DNA from: an uncultured Lachnospiraceae bacterium
GTDB lineage: Bacteria; Bacillota; Clostridia; Lachnospirales; Lachnospiraceae
Direction of reading: 5' to 3'
DNA length: 9,692 nt
Assembly (NCBI GenBank): GCA_946627575.1
Contig: CAMOVS010000026.1
Location: forward strand, 1-9,692
Within the stretch, counting starts at the first letter, position 1. Each line of letters starts with the position of its first letter. The notes beneath the pieces were generated by a model. The model searched no databases, was not told the DNA's origin, and worked only from the letters and a program-made list of their open reading frames with translations. Positions 1 through 5,504 of this stretch are shown in pieces. A program made the position numbers and the translations under genes.

Positions 1-152
1 TTAGCCTGGCGAAGCGGGTCGGGGTCCTGCGTCGGAAACCGGGATCCGCCTGCCTCAATTTTGCCCCGCTAAACCCCAATTCAGCATTGCCTGTTCATTA
101 AGTATCGCTCCTGATCTGTCCTGAACCAAGAAACGTTCCTCCGTTTCGCCAT
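1..152. other. Left-edge stretch downstream of the LCP gene, no supported gene
   Basis: No convincing coding region is visible. On the minus strand, six bases past the LCP stop codon, there is a small stem-loop (arms 130-135 and 142-147, 6 bp, 6-nt loop) whose tail is only modestly U-rich, so it is a weak terminator candidate at best. The loop contains GGAGG, placed 8 nt before a TTG at 129 that opens a 24-codon minus-strand frame ending at 55. This could be chance. A further minus-strand frame is open to the window edge but shows no recognisable protein. Confidence 0.3.
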
Positions 153-1427
153 TTAGAACCCTTCATTATCCGTAATATACTGGACCTTGTCACTGATTTT
201 CCCAAGCTCTTCGGAGACTTCATAGCCTTCGGTGCCGAAAAGATAGTGGTGGGCTTCCCGGGCATTGCTTTTTACGGTTTTGGGGAATCCGTAATAGATT
301 CCGTTATATCTGCTGTCAGATGATTCAAATGGGTAGGCCTGGGAGTCGCTGATATCTGTCAGAAGCAAGGTGGATGTCAGCAGAGTCAGGTCATTGGCAC
401 TTAGGCTGGTCTTGCATTGAGGCAGAACCTTGCTGGCTATGGAAGGGATCTTCCAGGGCTGCTGCTTGGTCTTTTTCAGGATGCCGTCCACTACCAGACG
501 TTGGTGGCTGGCACGGGCATGATCCCCGCCTTCCATGTAGCGGATCCTGGAGTAGGCGACCGCCTGGTTTCCGTCAAAGGTATAAGTTCCGGTTTTTTGA
601 AACTTGGGTGAATTACCTCCGTTGATTTTGTTCATGTTGCCAATGTAGGCGTTGAGGTTTTCAAGCTCCTTTTCCGACTTGATGGTCAGCTCAATGCCAC
701 CCAGAATATCTACGGCATCGGCCAGAGCCTTAAAGTTGACGGTAGCAAAGTCCTTGATGTCCAGGTCCAGATTCCGGTTGATGGTCCGGATGGCCAGCTC
801 GGGACCGCCGTAGGAGTAGGCTGCATTGATCTTGTCATAATTGCCATCGATGCTGACATAGGTGTCCCGGTAAATGGACATGAGTTTCACCTTGTGGCTG
901 ACCTTATGGATGCTTGCAATGATGATACAGTCGGTCCGGGAGCCCTTGTCCCGGATGGTATTGTCCTGGTCGTCAACACCGAATAAAACAATATTTCTGT
1001 AGTTTTTCATGTTCTTATCTTCTGTTACACGGCCCAGCTGGTCTGTATCAAGGGCTGCATGATCCATTCGCCCGAATGCCAGCCGGATGATACCGAGTAA
1101 GATGACAATAATGAGCAGGATGGCAGCAAGTCCTCTAAGGATGTGGAAGAGACAGCCTAACTTTTTCTTCTTTTTCCCGGGATGGCCGTAGCTAAGATAG
1201 CCATCCCTGTTGTCCGGCATGGAAGGGCGCCGTCTGGGATCCGGATGATCCTCATAGGGCTGCCGATAAGGAGCGGATTCCTCTTCATAGGGGTCATAAA
1301 AGGCATCGTGATTACGGCCATAACGAGGAGCAGGGCCTCCGGTATGACCGCTGCCTTCCGGCCGCCCGGCAGGTCTTTTGTTTCTGTTCGTACCATAATC
1401 ATCCGAATAGTATCTATTATCTTTCAT
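153..1427 (-). CDS. LytR-CpsA-Psr (LCP) family cell-wall glycopolymer ligase/regulator
   Basis: LCP proteins sit in the membrane with an extracellular catalytic domain that transfers undecaprenyl-pyrophosphate-linked glycopolymers (teichoic acids, capsule) to peptidoglycan. Numbering from the chosen start (424 residues): residues 1-84 form a cytoplasmic tail rich in Pro, Arg, Gly, Tyr and Asp; KKKKK at 85-89 precedes one membrane segment at about 96-118; the LCP domain spans about 143-320. It shows GVDD (150-153), SRTD (163-166, with R164 and D166), SIYRDT (R187, D188; the family usually has SIPRD), and GDHARASHQR (D302, R305, R310), which match the conserved Asp/Arg positions that bind the pyrophosphate lipid. 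About 100 residues follow. The frame also has an ATG at 1442, but that codon has no ribosome site and overlaps the GGAGG at 1436-1440, which is spaced 8 nt before the ATG at 1427, so 1427 is preferred. The family is certain; the polymer it handles cannot be told from sequence. Confidence 0.93.
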   Translation of the reverse strand: MKDNRYYSDDYGTNRNKRPAGRPEGSGHTGGPAPRYGRNHDAFYDPYEEESAPYRQPYEDHPDPRRRPSMPDNRDGYLSYGHPGKKKKKLGCLFHILRGLAAILLIIVILLGIIRLAFGRMDHAALDTDQLGRVTEDKNMKNYRNIVLFGVDDQDNTIRDKGSRTDCIIIASIHKVSHKVKLMSIYRDTYVSIDGNYDKINAAYSYGGPELAIRTINRNLDLDIKDFATVNFKALADAVDILGGIELTIKSEKELENLNAYIGNMNKINGGNSPKFQKTGTYTFDGNQAVAYSRIRYMEGGDHARASHQRLVVDGILKKTKQQPWKIPSIASKVLPQCKTSLSANDLTLLTSTLLLTDISDSQAYPFESSDSRYNGIYYGFPKTVKSNAREAHHYLFGTEGYEVSEELGKISDKVQYITDNEGF

Positions 1428-1435
1428 ATTTCTTT

Positions 1436-1440
1436 CCTCC
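1436..1440 (-). promoter_or_regulatory. Ribosome binding site that sets the LCP gene start
   Basis: GGAGG on the minus strand, 8 nt upstream of the ATG at 1427. An alternative in-frame ATG at 1442 overlaps this site and lacks a Shine-Dalgarno sequence of its own, so the 1427 start is favoured and the protein loses five residues relative to the longest reading. Confidence 0.8.
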
Positions 1441-1457
1441 ATATTCAGATCAAAAGA

Positions 1458-1486
1458 AATATACCCCTCTTTATCAGGAATGTAAA
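1458..1486 (-). promoter_or_regulatory. Candidate sigma-A promoter of the LCP gene
   Basis: Read on the minus strand: TTTACA (-35, 1481-1486), a 17-nt spacer, and TATATT (-10, 1458-1463), each one or two bases off consensus. Transcription would begin about 15 nt before the ribosome site, giving a very short leader. The promoter means the LCP gene need not depend on readthrough from the upstream transferase gene. The -35 box and spacer are part of the palindrome at 1464-1492. Confidence 0.55.
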
Positions 1487-1492
1487 GAGGGG
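1464..1492 (-). repeat. 10-bp perfect inverted repeat: operator or terminator
   Basis: The arms CCCCTCTTTA (1464-1473) and TAAAGAGGGG (1483-1492) are exact complements around a 9-nt loop. As DNA the dyad fills the spacer and overlaps the -35 box of the candidate LCP promoter, as a repressor operator might. As minus-strand RNA it would form a stable hairpin followed by a U-rich run (UAUAUUUCUUUU), which also suits an intrinsic terminator for the upstream transferase gene. The two readings are not exclusive. Confidence 0.6.
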
Positions 1493-1508
1493 AATTTTCG
1501 AAGTTGTT

Positions 1509-1558
1509 TGCCTGCTTTTTATATTTTATCTGGCAGGCAGGGAGAAAACTTGTCTCCC
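1509..1558 (-). repeat. Two tandem stem-loops after the transferase gene
   Basis: The first pairs 1540-1545 (GGGAGA) with 1553-1558 (TCTCCC) around 7 nt. The second pairs 1509-1515 (TGCCTGC) with 1533-1539 (GCAGGCA) around a 17-nt AT-rich loop, and abuts the first. Neither is followed by a U-run on the minus strand, so they are not classical terminators; they may shape the 3' end of the transferase mRNA. Confidence 0.4.
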
Positions 1559-1569
1559 GCCTTTGGTCT

Positions 1570-2985
1570 TTAGTAGGCGTTCTTGTTGATAAAGCCCTTG
1601 AAGACAGTGAGGATCAGTATCTTGATATCAAAGGTCAGGGTCCAGTTCTCTATATAAAAGATGTCGTGTTCGATCCGGCCTTCGATGGAAGTGTCACCCC
1701 GGTAACCGCAGACCTGGGCCCATCCGGTCATGCCGGGACGAACCTGGTGCTTGATCATGTAACGAGGGATCTCTTCTTTAAACTTCTCGACAAATTGGGG
1801 CCGTTCAGGCCGGGGACCGATCAGACTCATATCCCCTTTTAGTACATTGAAAAGCTGGGGCAGTTCATCGATGCTGGTCTTGCGGATGACTTTCCCAACC
1901 GGTGTAACCCGGGGGTCGTTGCTGGTGGTCCAGCCTTTGGCTTCCTTCTCGGCAGATTGGACACCCATGGACCGGAACTTGTACATCTTAAAAGGCTTGT
2001 TGTGAAGTCCGATCCTTTCCTGGGTAAATATAATAGGACCCGGGGAACTTCTTTTAACAAGAATGGCGGTAACCAGCATTAGGGGCGAGAAAATAATAAT
2101 GCAGATGAAGGATCCGATAAAATCAATGATTCGCTTGATGACCCGGTTAGCCGTATTCGTAAGGGGAACATTGCGGATATTGATGACCGGGAGTCCGTTC
2201 AGGTCTTCGGTCACCGGGTTTGTCGGTATAAAACGATAGTAATCCGGGACAAACTTAGAGTGGACGCCGGATTTCTCGCAGATGTTTACGATGTTTTCCA
2301 GTTTATAGTATTCGGAGATCGCAAGGGTTATGGCAACCTCATCCATGTTGGTATTCTCGAAAAAGCGGCTGAGATCCTTGATCTTACCTATACAGAATAT
2401 ATTGCGGTAATTGAATTCCGGTTCCAGATTGTCATCAAAGATGCCGTGAATCTTATAACCCCACTGGGGATTGGTTTTAATTCTGTCGATGTAAGCCTCG
2501 GCCGCTTTGCTGAAGCCGACGACAATAACATGCTTAAGATTATGACCCTTGCGTCGGTTATTTTCCAGTACAAATCGGATCAGAGCCCGCTCCAGAAAAC
2601 CAAGCAGCATGGTCATGCAATAAAACACGATCAGAAGACTTCTGGGTATGTGGCGGATCTGCAGGAATACGATGGCCAGCAGCAAGAAAATCATACCGGT
2701 GGTATTGGCCTGGAAAAGGTGCATGTATTCTTCGGTATGATGCTGGAACCGCTTGGGTTTGTAGAGCTTGAACCTGGCATAAAGGAGGAGATAGACGGGG
2801 ATCAGGACCGCAAGCATGCTTTGGTACTGGCTCAGCTGCCGCCAGTAGCCGTTCCTGGAGAATAAACCCTTGAACAAGGGACAGTCAAAACGAATATAGT
2901 AGCTGAGACAGAAAGAAATGTAGATGACAAGTCCGTCAAGTATAACATGAATTCGATTAAATGCTTTCTGATTTTCTTTGATCAT
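1570..2985 (-). CDS. Undecaprenyl-phosphate sugar-1-phosphate transferase (exopolysaccharide/capsule initiating enzyme)
   Basis: This is a polyprenyl glycosylphosphotransferase of the WcaJ/WbaP type: it moves a sugar-1-phosphate from a nucleotide sugar to undecaprenyl phosphate on the inner membrane face, the first step in making a lipid-linked surface polysaccharide. The 471 residues are full length. Hydrophobic segments lie near 12-31, 57-76, 92-110 and 114-132; a Rossmann-like CoA_binding_3 region follows (KHVIVVGFSKAAEAYI, 151-166); a further membrane segment at about 284-308 leads into the catalytic Bac_transf domain. That domain carries FTQERIG (320-326), KFRSM (336-340), SIDELPQLFN with the Asp-Glu pair D373-E374, SLIGPRPERP (387-396), and PGMTGWAQV followed by GYRGDT. 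Asn is usual after AQV; here it is Cys (C426). The sugar donor cannot be deduced. The start ATG has no clear Shine-Dalgarno sequence. The gene precedes the LCP gene on the same strand with a 142-bp gap to its 1427 start. Confidence 0.93.
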   Translation of the reverse strand: MIKENQKAFNRIHVILDGLVIYISFCLSYYIRFDCPLFKGLFSRNGYWRQLSQYQSMLAVLIPVYLLLYARFKLYKPKRFQHHTEEYMHLFQANTTGMIFLLLAIVFLQIRHIPRSLLIVFYCMTMLLGFLERALIRFVLENNRRKGHNLKHVIVVGFSKAAEAYIDRIKTNPQWGYKIHGIFDDNLEPEFNYRNIFCIGKIKDLSRFFENTNMDEVAITLAISEYYKLENIVNICEKSGVHSKFVPDYYRFIPTNPVTEDLNGLPVINIRNVPLTNTANRVIKRIIDFIGSFICIIIFSPLMLVTAILVKRSSPGPIIFTQERIGLHNKPFKMYKFRSMGVQSAEKEAKGWTTSNDPRVTPVGKVIRKTSIDELPQLFNVLKGDMSLIGPRPERPQFVEKFKEEIPRYMIKHQVRPGMTGWAQVCGYRGDTSIEGRIEHDIFYIENWTLTFDIKILILTVFKGFINKNAY

Positions 2986-3068
2986 GAGAAGGTACCAATA
3001 AAGAACATAAACGCCGGGAGCGCTTTTAATTCTTTCTAAATAATTGCAAGTGAATTTTTATCCTATCT

Positions 3069-3097
3069 ATGATACAATAGATTTGCTTTTTCGACAA
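3069..3097 (-). promoter_or_regulatory. Candidate promoter of the sugar-phosphate transferase gene
   Basis: On the minus strand TTGTCG (-35, 3092-3097), a 17-nt spacer and TATCAT (-10, 3069-3074) precede the gene, implying a leader of roughly 75 nt. Four of six and five of six bases match the sigma-A consensus. Confidence 0.45.
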
Positions 3098-3115
3098 GGC
3101 TTTCATTTCTTATCC

Positions 3116-3159
3116 CAATCAGGTAAATGTGAACACAAAGCAATCAGGAAATGTACACA
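3116..3159 (+). repeat. Imperfect direct repeat upstream of htrA, possible operator
   Basis: CAATCAGG, then AAATGT, then ACACA occur twice: at 3116-3137 (with one extra T and an inserted GA) and at 3141-3159 (compact). Unit starts are 25 bp apart, about two and a half helical turns. Each copy holds a WGT...ACA half-palindrome, and a further TATACACA follows at 3163-3170. The repeats lie about 60-105 bp upstream of the htrA -10 candidate, where an activator might bind. Confidence 0.4.
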
Positions 3160-3220
3160 GATTATACACATCCTGCTGATAGGATTTGGGACATAAAGAA
3201 AAAGATTAGTATTTCCTCGG

Positions 3221-3226
3221 TATAAT
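3221..3226 (+). promoter_or_regulatory. Candidate -10 element for htrA
   Basis: A perfect TATAAT stands about 100 nt before the htrA start, but no good -35 box is present at 16-18 nt upstream (the stretch is A-rich) and there is no extended TGn. If real, the promoter would probably need an activator, consistent with stress-induced htrA expression in other Firmicutes. Confidence 0.35.
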
Positions 3227-3327
3227 GAGTATCCATCATTAGACCGGCAAAGATCTTATGCCTTACATTGTTTATAGGAGACAGATCAGGAAATATTTCT
3301 TCATATTATAGAGAGGAGAGATGAAAA

Positions 3328-5085
3328 ATGAGTGATTATCCAGGTAATGGTTTCCGTTCGAATCCCGAACTTGACGGGAGCTGGGGAGATCCGGCCCCGC
3401 AGGCTTGGCCGGAGAAGCCGGATAGTAAACAGGCGGAGCCGGTAGATTACAATGCTACGATAGGTTATGATAGGGAGCCGTCGGCTAAGGCTGCCTCGAA
3501 TATCTACAGTGGAACCGAGACGACTTCCGGAAGTCAGGAAGGAGGCTTTCCGCGTCAAAGACCGGAAGGGCAGAGACAAAGAGATTATGGAGCTGCAGCT
3601 TCTGCTGCCAGTACCGGAGCTAATCGCCCCGGCTCAAGTGTCAATATGGGAGCTGAGAGATCTGCCTCAGCTGCATATGCAGGGACAGAGAGACCTTCTT
3701 TTGACAGCGGAGCTTTTAGAAATCCTCCGGTTTATCCCGAGGACACCTTGGCCGGTGGCGGCCGGGGCGGAAGAGACCGCAAGGAAAAGAAGTCCAAGAA
3801 GGAGAAGGGGTCTTCCTTTGGTATGAAGCTTTTAAAGACTCTTGCGATTGCCCTGGTCTTCGGGCTGGTCGCAGGGGCGGCATTCTCCGGCGTCAACTAT
3901 CTGACCGGCAGAAGTTTCGGCGGGACGACGAAGAGTGCTGACGGAGGTTCTGATAAGAGCGGAAAGTCCGGCGGTGAATCGGGAACCCAGGATACCCAGG
4001 TTAATGTCACTGCAGTAGATTATACAGAAGTGGTGGAGAATGTGATGCCTTCCGTAGTGGCTATAACCGGAACCTTTACCCAGGAGGGATGGTTTGGTCA
4101 GACCTATACAGGCGAGGGAGCGGGATCCGGTTTTATCACGGAGATAACCGATGATGAGATCTTTATCGGAACCAATAACCACGTTGTGGAGGGAGGAACC
4201 AATATCACCGTTCTTTTCAATGATGAAAGCTCTGCGCCGGCCACCGTTGTGGGAACGGACAAAGATGCGGACCTTGCCGTAGTCAGTGTGAAGAAGTCCG
4301 ATGTCAAAGACGAGACTTTGAAGGCGATTAAGACCGTTGAATTCAGTGAGGAAGAGGTTAAGGTCGGCCAGTCTGTCATTGCCATCGGCAATGCCCTGGG
4401 TTATGGCCAGTCGGTAACAACCGGTGTCATCAGTGCCAAGAACCGCCGGGTATCCTTTACGGACGGCAGCATGACCCTGCTCCAGACTGATGCCGCTATC
4501 AATCCCGGTAACAGCGGAGGAATTCTGATCAATACCAGCGGTCAGGTGATAGGCATCAACAATGCTAAGCTTGAGGATACCTCGGTAGAGGGTATGTGCT
4601 ATGCAATCCCCGTATCCAGGGCTGTTCCTATCTTAGGAGATCTGAAAGAAGCCGGAAGCATGAACGAAGATGAGCAGGCTTATCTGGGTATCCAGGGAGG
4701 AACCGTGGATTCCAGCTATTCTGAACTTTATGATATCCCTGCAGGCGTGGTTGTAAATAATGTTATAACCGGATCTCCTGCTGAGCAGGCAGGAATCCAG
4801 ACAGGTGACATCATCGTTAATTTTGACGGCAATGAAATCAGCACCATGGAAGGACTTCAGAGCAGGATCGGTCATAAGAAAGCGGGCCAGAAGGTTGCCG
4901 TTACCATTAAGAGAAAGACCGGGGAGAACTATGAAGAACAGGAGCTGACTGTAACCATGGGCAAGAAGAGCGATATGCCCGAGATGGATCAGGGCCAGGA
5001 ACCCGACAGTCAGGATCCGCAGAGCGGCGGTCGGGATGACCAGTATAATTGGGATGACATCCTTCCCTATATCTTTGGCAATTAA
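3328..5085 (+). CDS. htrA: HtrA/DegP-family membrane-anchored serine protease with one PDZ domain
   Basis: HtrA proteases degrade misfolded proteins outside the cytoplasmic membrane. The 585 residues are long for a Firmicute HtrA because of a cytoplasmic tail of about 165 residues (Gly, Ser, Ala, Pro, Arg rich) ending in a Lys-rich stretch (KEKKSKKEKG, 152-161). A membrane anchor follows at about 170-192, then a Gly/Ser linker (about 194-221), and a trypsin-like domain at about 230-435. The catalytic triad is visible: H285 in GTNNHVVEGG, D315 in DKDADLAVVS, S396 in NPGNSGG. The PDZ domain (about 452-546) includes YLGIQG, GSPAEQAGIQTGDIIVNFDG and a closing LTVTMG. The tail (547-585) is rich in Asp, Gln and Pro. 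ATG 3328 is set by AGGAG at 3314-3318, 9 nt upstream; an ATG at 3321 is too close to that site and opens only four codons. It appears monocistronic, with a candidate terminator at 5253-5286. Confidence 0.95.
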   Translation: MSDYPGNGFRSNPELDGSWGDPAPQAWPEKPDSKQAEPVDYNATIGYDREPSAKAASNIYSGTETTSGSQEGGFPRQRPEGQRQRDYGAAASAASTGANRPGSSVNMGAERSASAAYAGTERPSFDSGAFRNPPVYPEDTLAGGGRGGRDRKEKKSKKEKGSSFGMKLLKTLAIALVFGLVAGAAFSGVNYLTGRSFGGTTKSADGGSDKSGKSGGESGTQDTQVNVTAVDYTEVVENVMPSVVAITGTFTQEGWFGQTYTGEGAGSGFITEITDDEIFIGTNNHVVEGGTNITVLFNDESSAPATVVGTDKDADLAVVSVKKSDVKDETLKAIKTVEFSEEEVKVGQSVIAIGNALGYGQSVTTGVISAKNRRVSFTDGSMTLLQTDAAINPGNSGGILINTSGQVIGINNAKLEDTSVEGMCYAIPVSRAVPILGDLKEAGSMNEDEQAYLGIQGGTVDSSYSELYDIPAGVVVNNVITGSPAEQAGIQTGDIIVNFDGNEISTMEGLQSRIGHKKAGQKVAVTIKRKTGENYEEQELTVTMGKKSDMPEMDQGQEPDSQDPQSGGRDDQYNWDDILPYIFGN

Positions 5086-5143
5086 GCTTTGCTTACCGCC
5101 GTTTTTGATCGTTAGATCTTAATAGGAATGATATGTAGTATGA

Positions 5144-5246
5144 AGAAGGGGCTGTTGCATTAAAATGATATGCTACCCCCAAGTAGGTTTTGTATTTTAG
5201 TGTCCTGCTTGGGGGGGTAGCATATCAAAATGCGGCAGCCCCTTCT
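5144..5246. repeat. 103-bp near-perfect inverted repeat, MITE-like or structured RNA element
   Basis: The outer arms AGAAGGGGCTG (5144-5154) and CAGCCCCTTCT (5236-5246) are exact complements; then TT faces GG (G-U pairs in RNA), GCATT pairs with AATGC, an A-rich internal loop follows, and TGATATGCTACCCCC (5166-5180) pairs exactly with 5213-5227. AAGTAGG (5181-5187) pairs with CCTGCTT (5204-5210) with one wobble and two unpaired G residues. The loop is 16 nt. There is no ORF, no U-run after it and no flush target-site duplication. The GGGGCTGTTGCA end resembles insertion-sequence termini in general, which suggests a small non-autonomous transposable element, but no family can be assigned from sequence alone. 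Confidence 0.7.
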
Positions 5247-5252
5247 GTGTAG

Positions 5253-5286
5253 AGATCGCCAGGAGTCCGGCCCTTGGCGATCTTTT
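5253..5286 (+). terminator. Candidate intrinsic terminator of htrA
   Basis: AGATCGCCA (5253-5261) pairs with TGGCGATCT (5275-5283), a 9-bp stem with a 13-nt loop, followed by a short T tract (5283-5286, then AT). It lies 168 nt past the htrA stop and just beyond the inverted-repeat element, so the element may have been inserted between gene and terminator. Confidence 0.55.
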
Positions 5287-5359
5287 ATGTCGCTCCTCTC
5301 CTCTGTATCTTTCTGTCTCCAGGAGCAAATCGTGTCTATTTTATGGCCTGAAAACCATG

Positions 5360-5392
5360 AAAAAAGGGGGCGTTACTGTGCGACGCCCCCTT
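5360..5392 (-). terminator. Intrinsic terminator of htpG
   Basis: Read on the minus strand, AAGGGGGCGT pairs with ACGCCCCCTT (10 bp, arms 5383-5392 and 5364-5373) around a 9-nt loop, followed by TTTTTT (5360-5365). It is a strong Rho-independent terminator about 110 nt past the htpG stop. Confidence 0.85.
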
Positions 5393-5504
5393 GCTAAGTG
5401 CTTATAGAAAGATCAGAATGATTTCTTAATGTGCTGGCACCTGTCTTTCCATGAAACGATACATTTCTCTTGTCTTGATAATCTAAAGATCCGTGGAGCT
5501 GAGT

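Larger units (their letters stand above)
2986..3327. other. Divergent intergenic region between transferase gene and htrA
   Basis: These 342 bp hold the candidate promoter of the transferase gene (3069-3097, minus), a plus-strand TATAAT at 3221-3226, a direct repeat at 3116-3159, a short dyad ATCCT-N6-AGGAT at 3170-3185, and the htrA ribosome site at 3314-3318. A weaker plus-strand promoter, TTGCAA (3044-3049) with an 18-nt spacer to TATGAT (3068-3073), overlaps the minus-strand promoter. No small gene was found. Confidence 0.6.
5086..5504. other. Convergent intergenic region between htrA and htpG
   Basis: These 419 bp separate two genes that point at each other. They hold a 103-bp inverted-repeat element (5144-5246), a rightward candidate terminator (5253-5286) and a leftward one (5360-5392). 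The 112 bp between the latter and the htpG stop (5393-5504) contain only small palindromes such as TAAGTGCTTA. No coding sequence is supported. Confidence 0.65.

Noticed and set aside
1509..1558. Stem-loops after the transferase gene as classical terminators
   Set aside because: Neither is followed by a U tract on the transcribed strand; retained only as hairpins of unknown role.
2260..2865. Open frame of 201 codons on the plus strand inside the transferase gene
   Set aside because: Antisense to the conserved transferase, with no ribosome site and no family resemblance; a shadow frame.
3170..3185. ATCCT-N6-AGGAT dyad upstream of htrA as an operator
   Set aside because: Arms of 5 bp are short enough to arise by chance and match no operator I can name; mentioned only in the intergenic description.
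3321..3335. Four-codon minigene (ATG AAA AAT GAG TGA) overlapping the htrA start
   Set aside because: Its ATG is only 2 nt after the AGGAG site, too close for efficient initiation, and the site is ideally spaced for the htrA ATG at 3328.
3328..3828. HtrA N-terminal tail as evidence of gene fusion or frameshift
   Set aside because: The frame is continuous from a well-placed start, composition shifts gradually, and the tail resembles no domain; a disordered extension explains it better.
5134..5252. TGTAG on both sides of the inverted-repeat element as a target-site duplication
   Set aside because: The left copy is 5 bp from the element end and the right copy 1 bp, so they are not flush, and a 5-bp match near an AT-rich sequence is weak.
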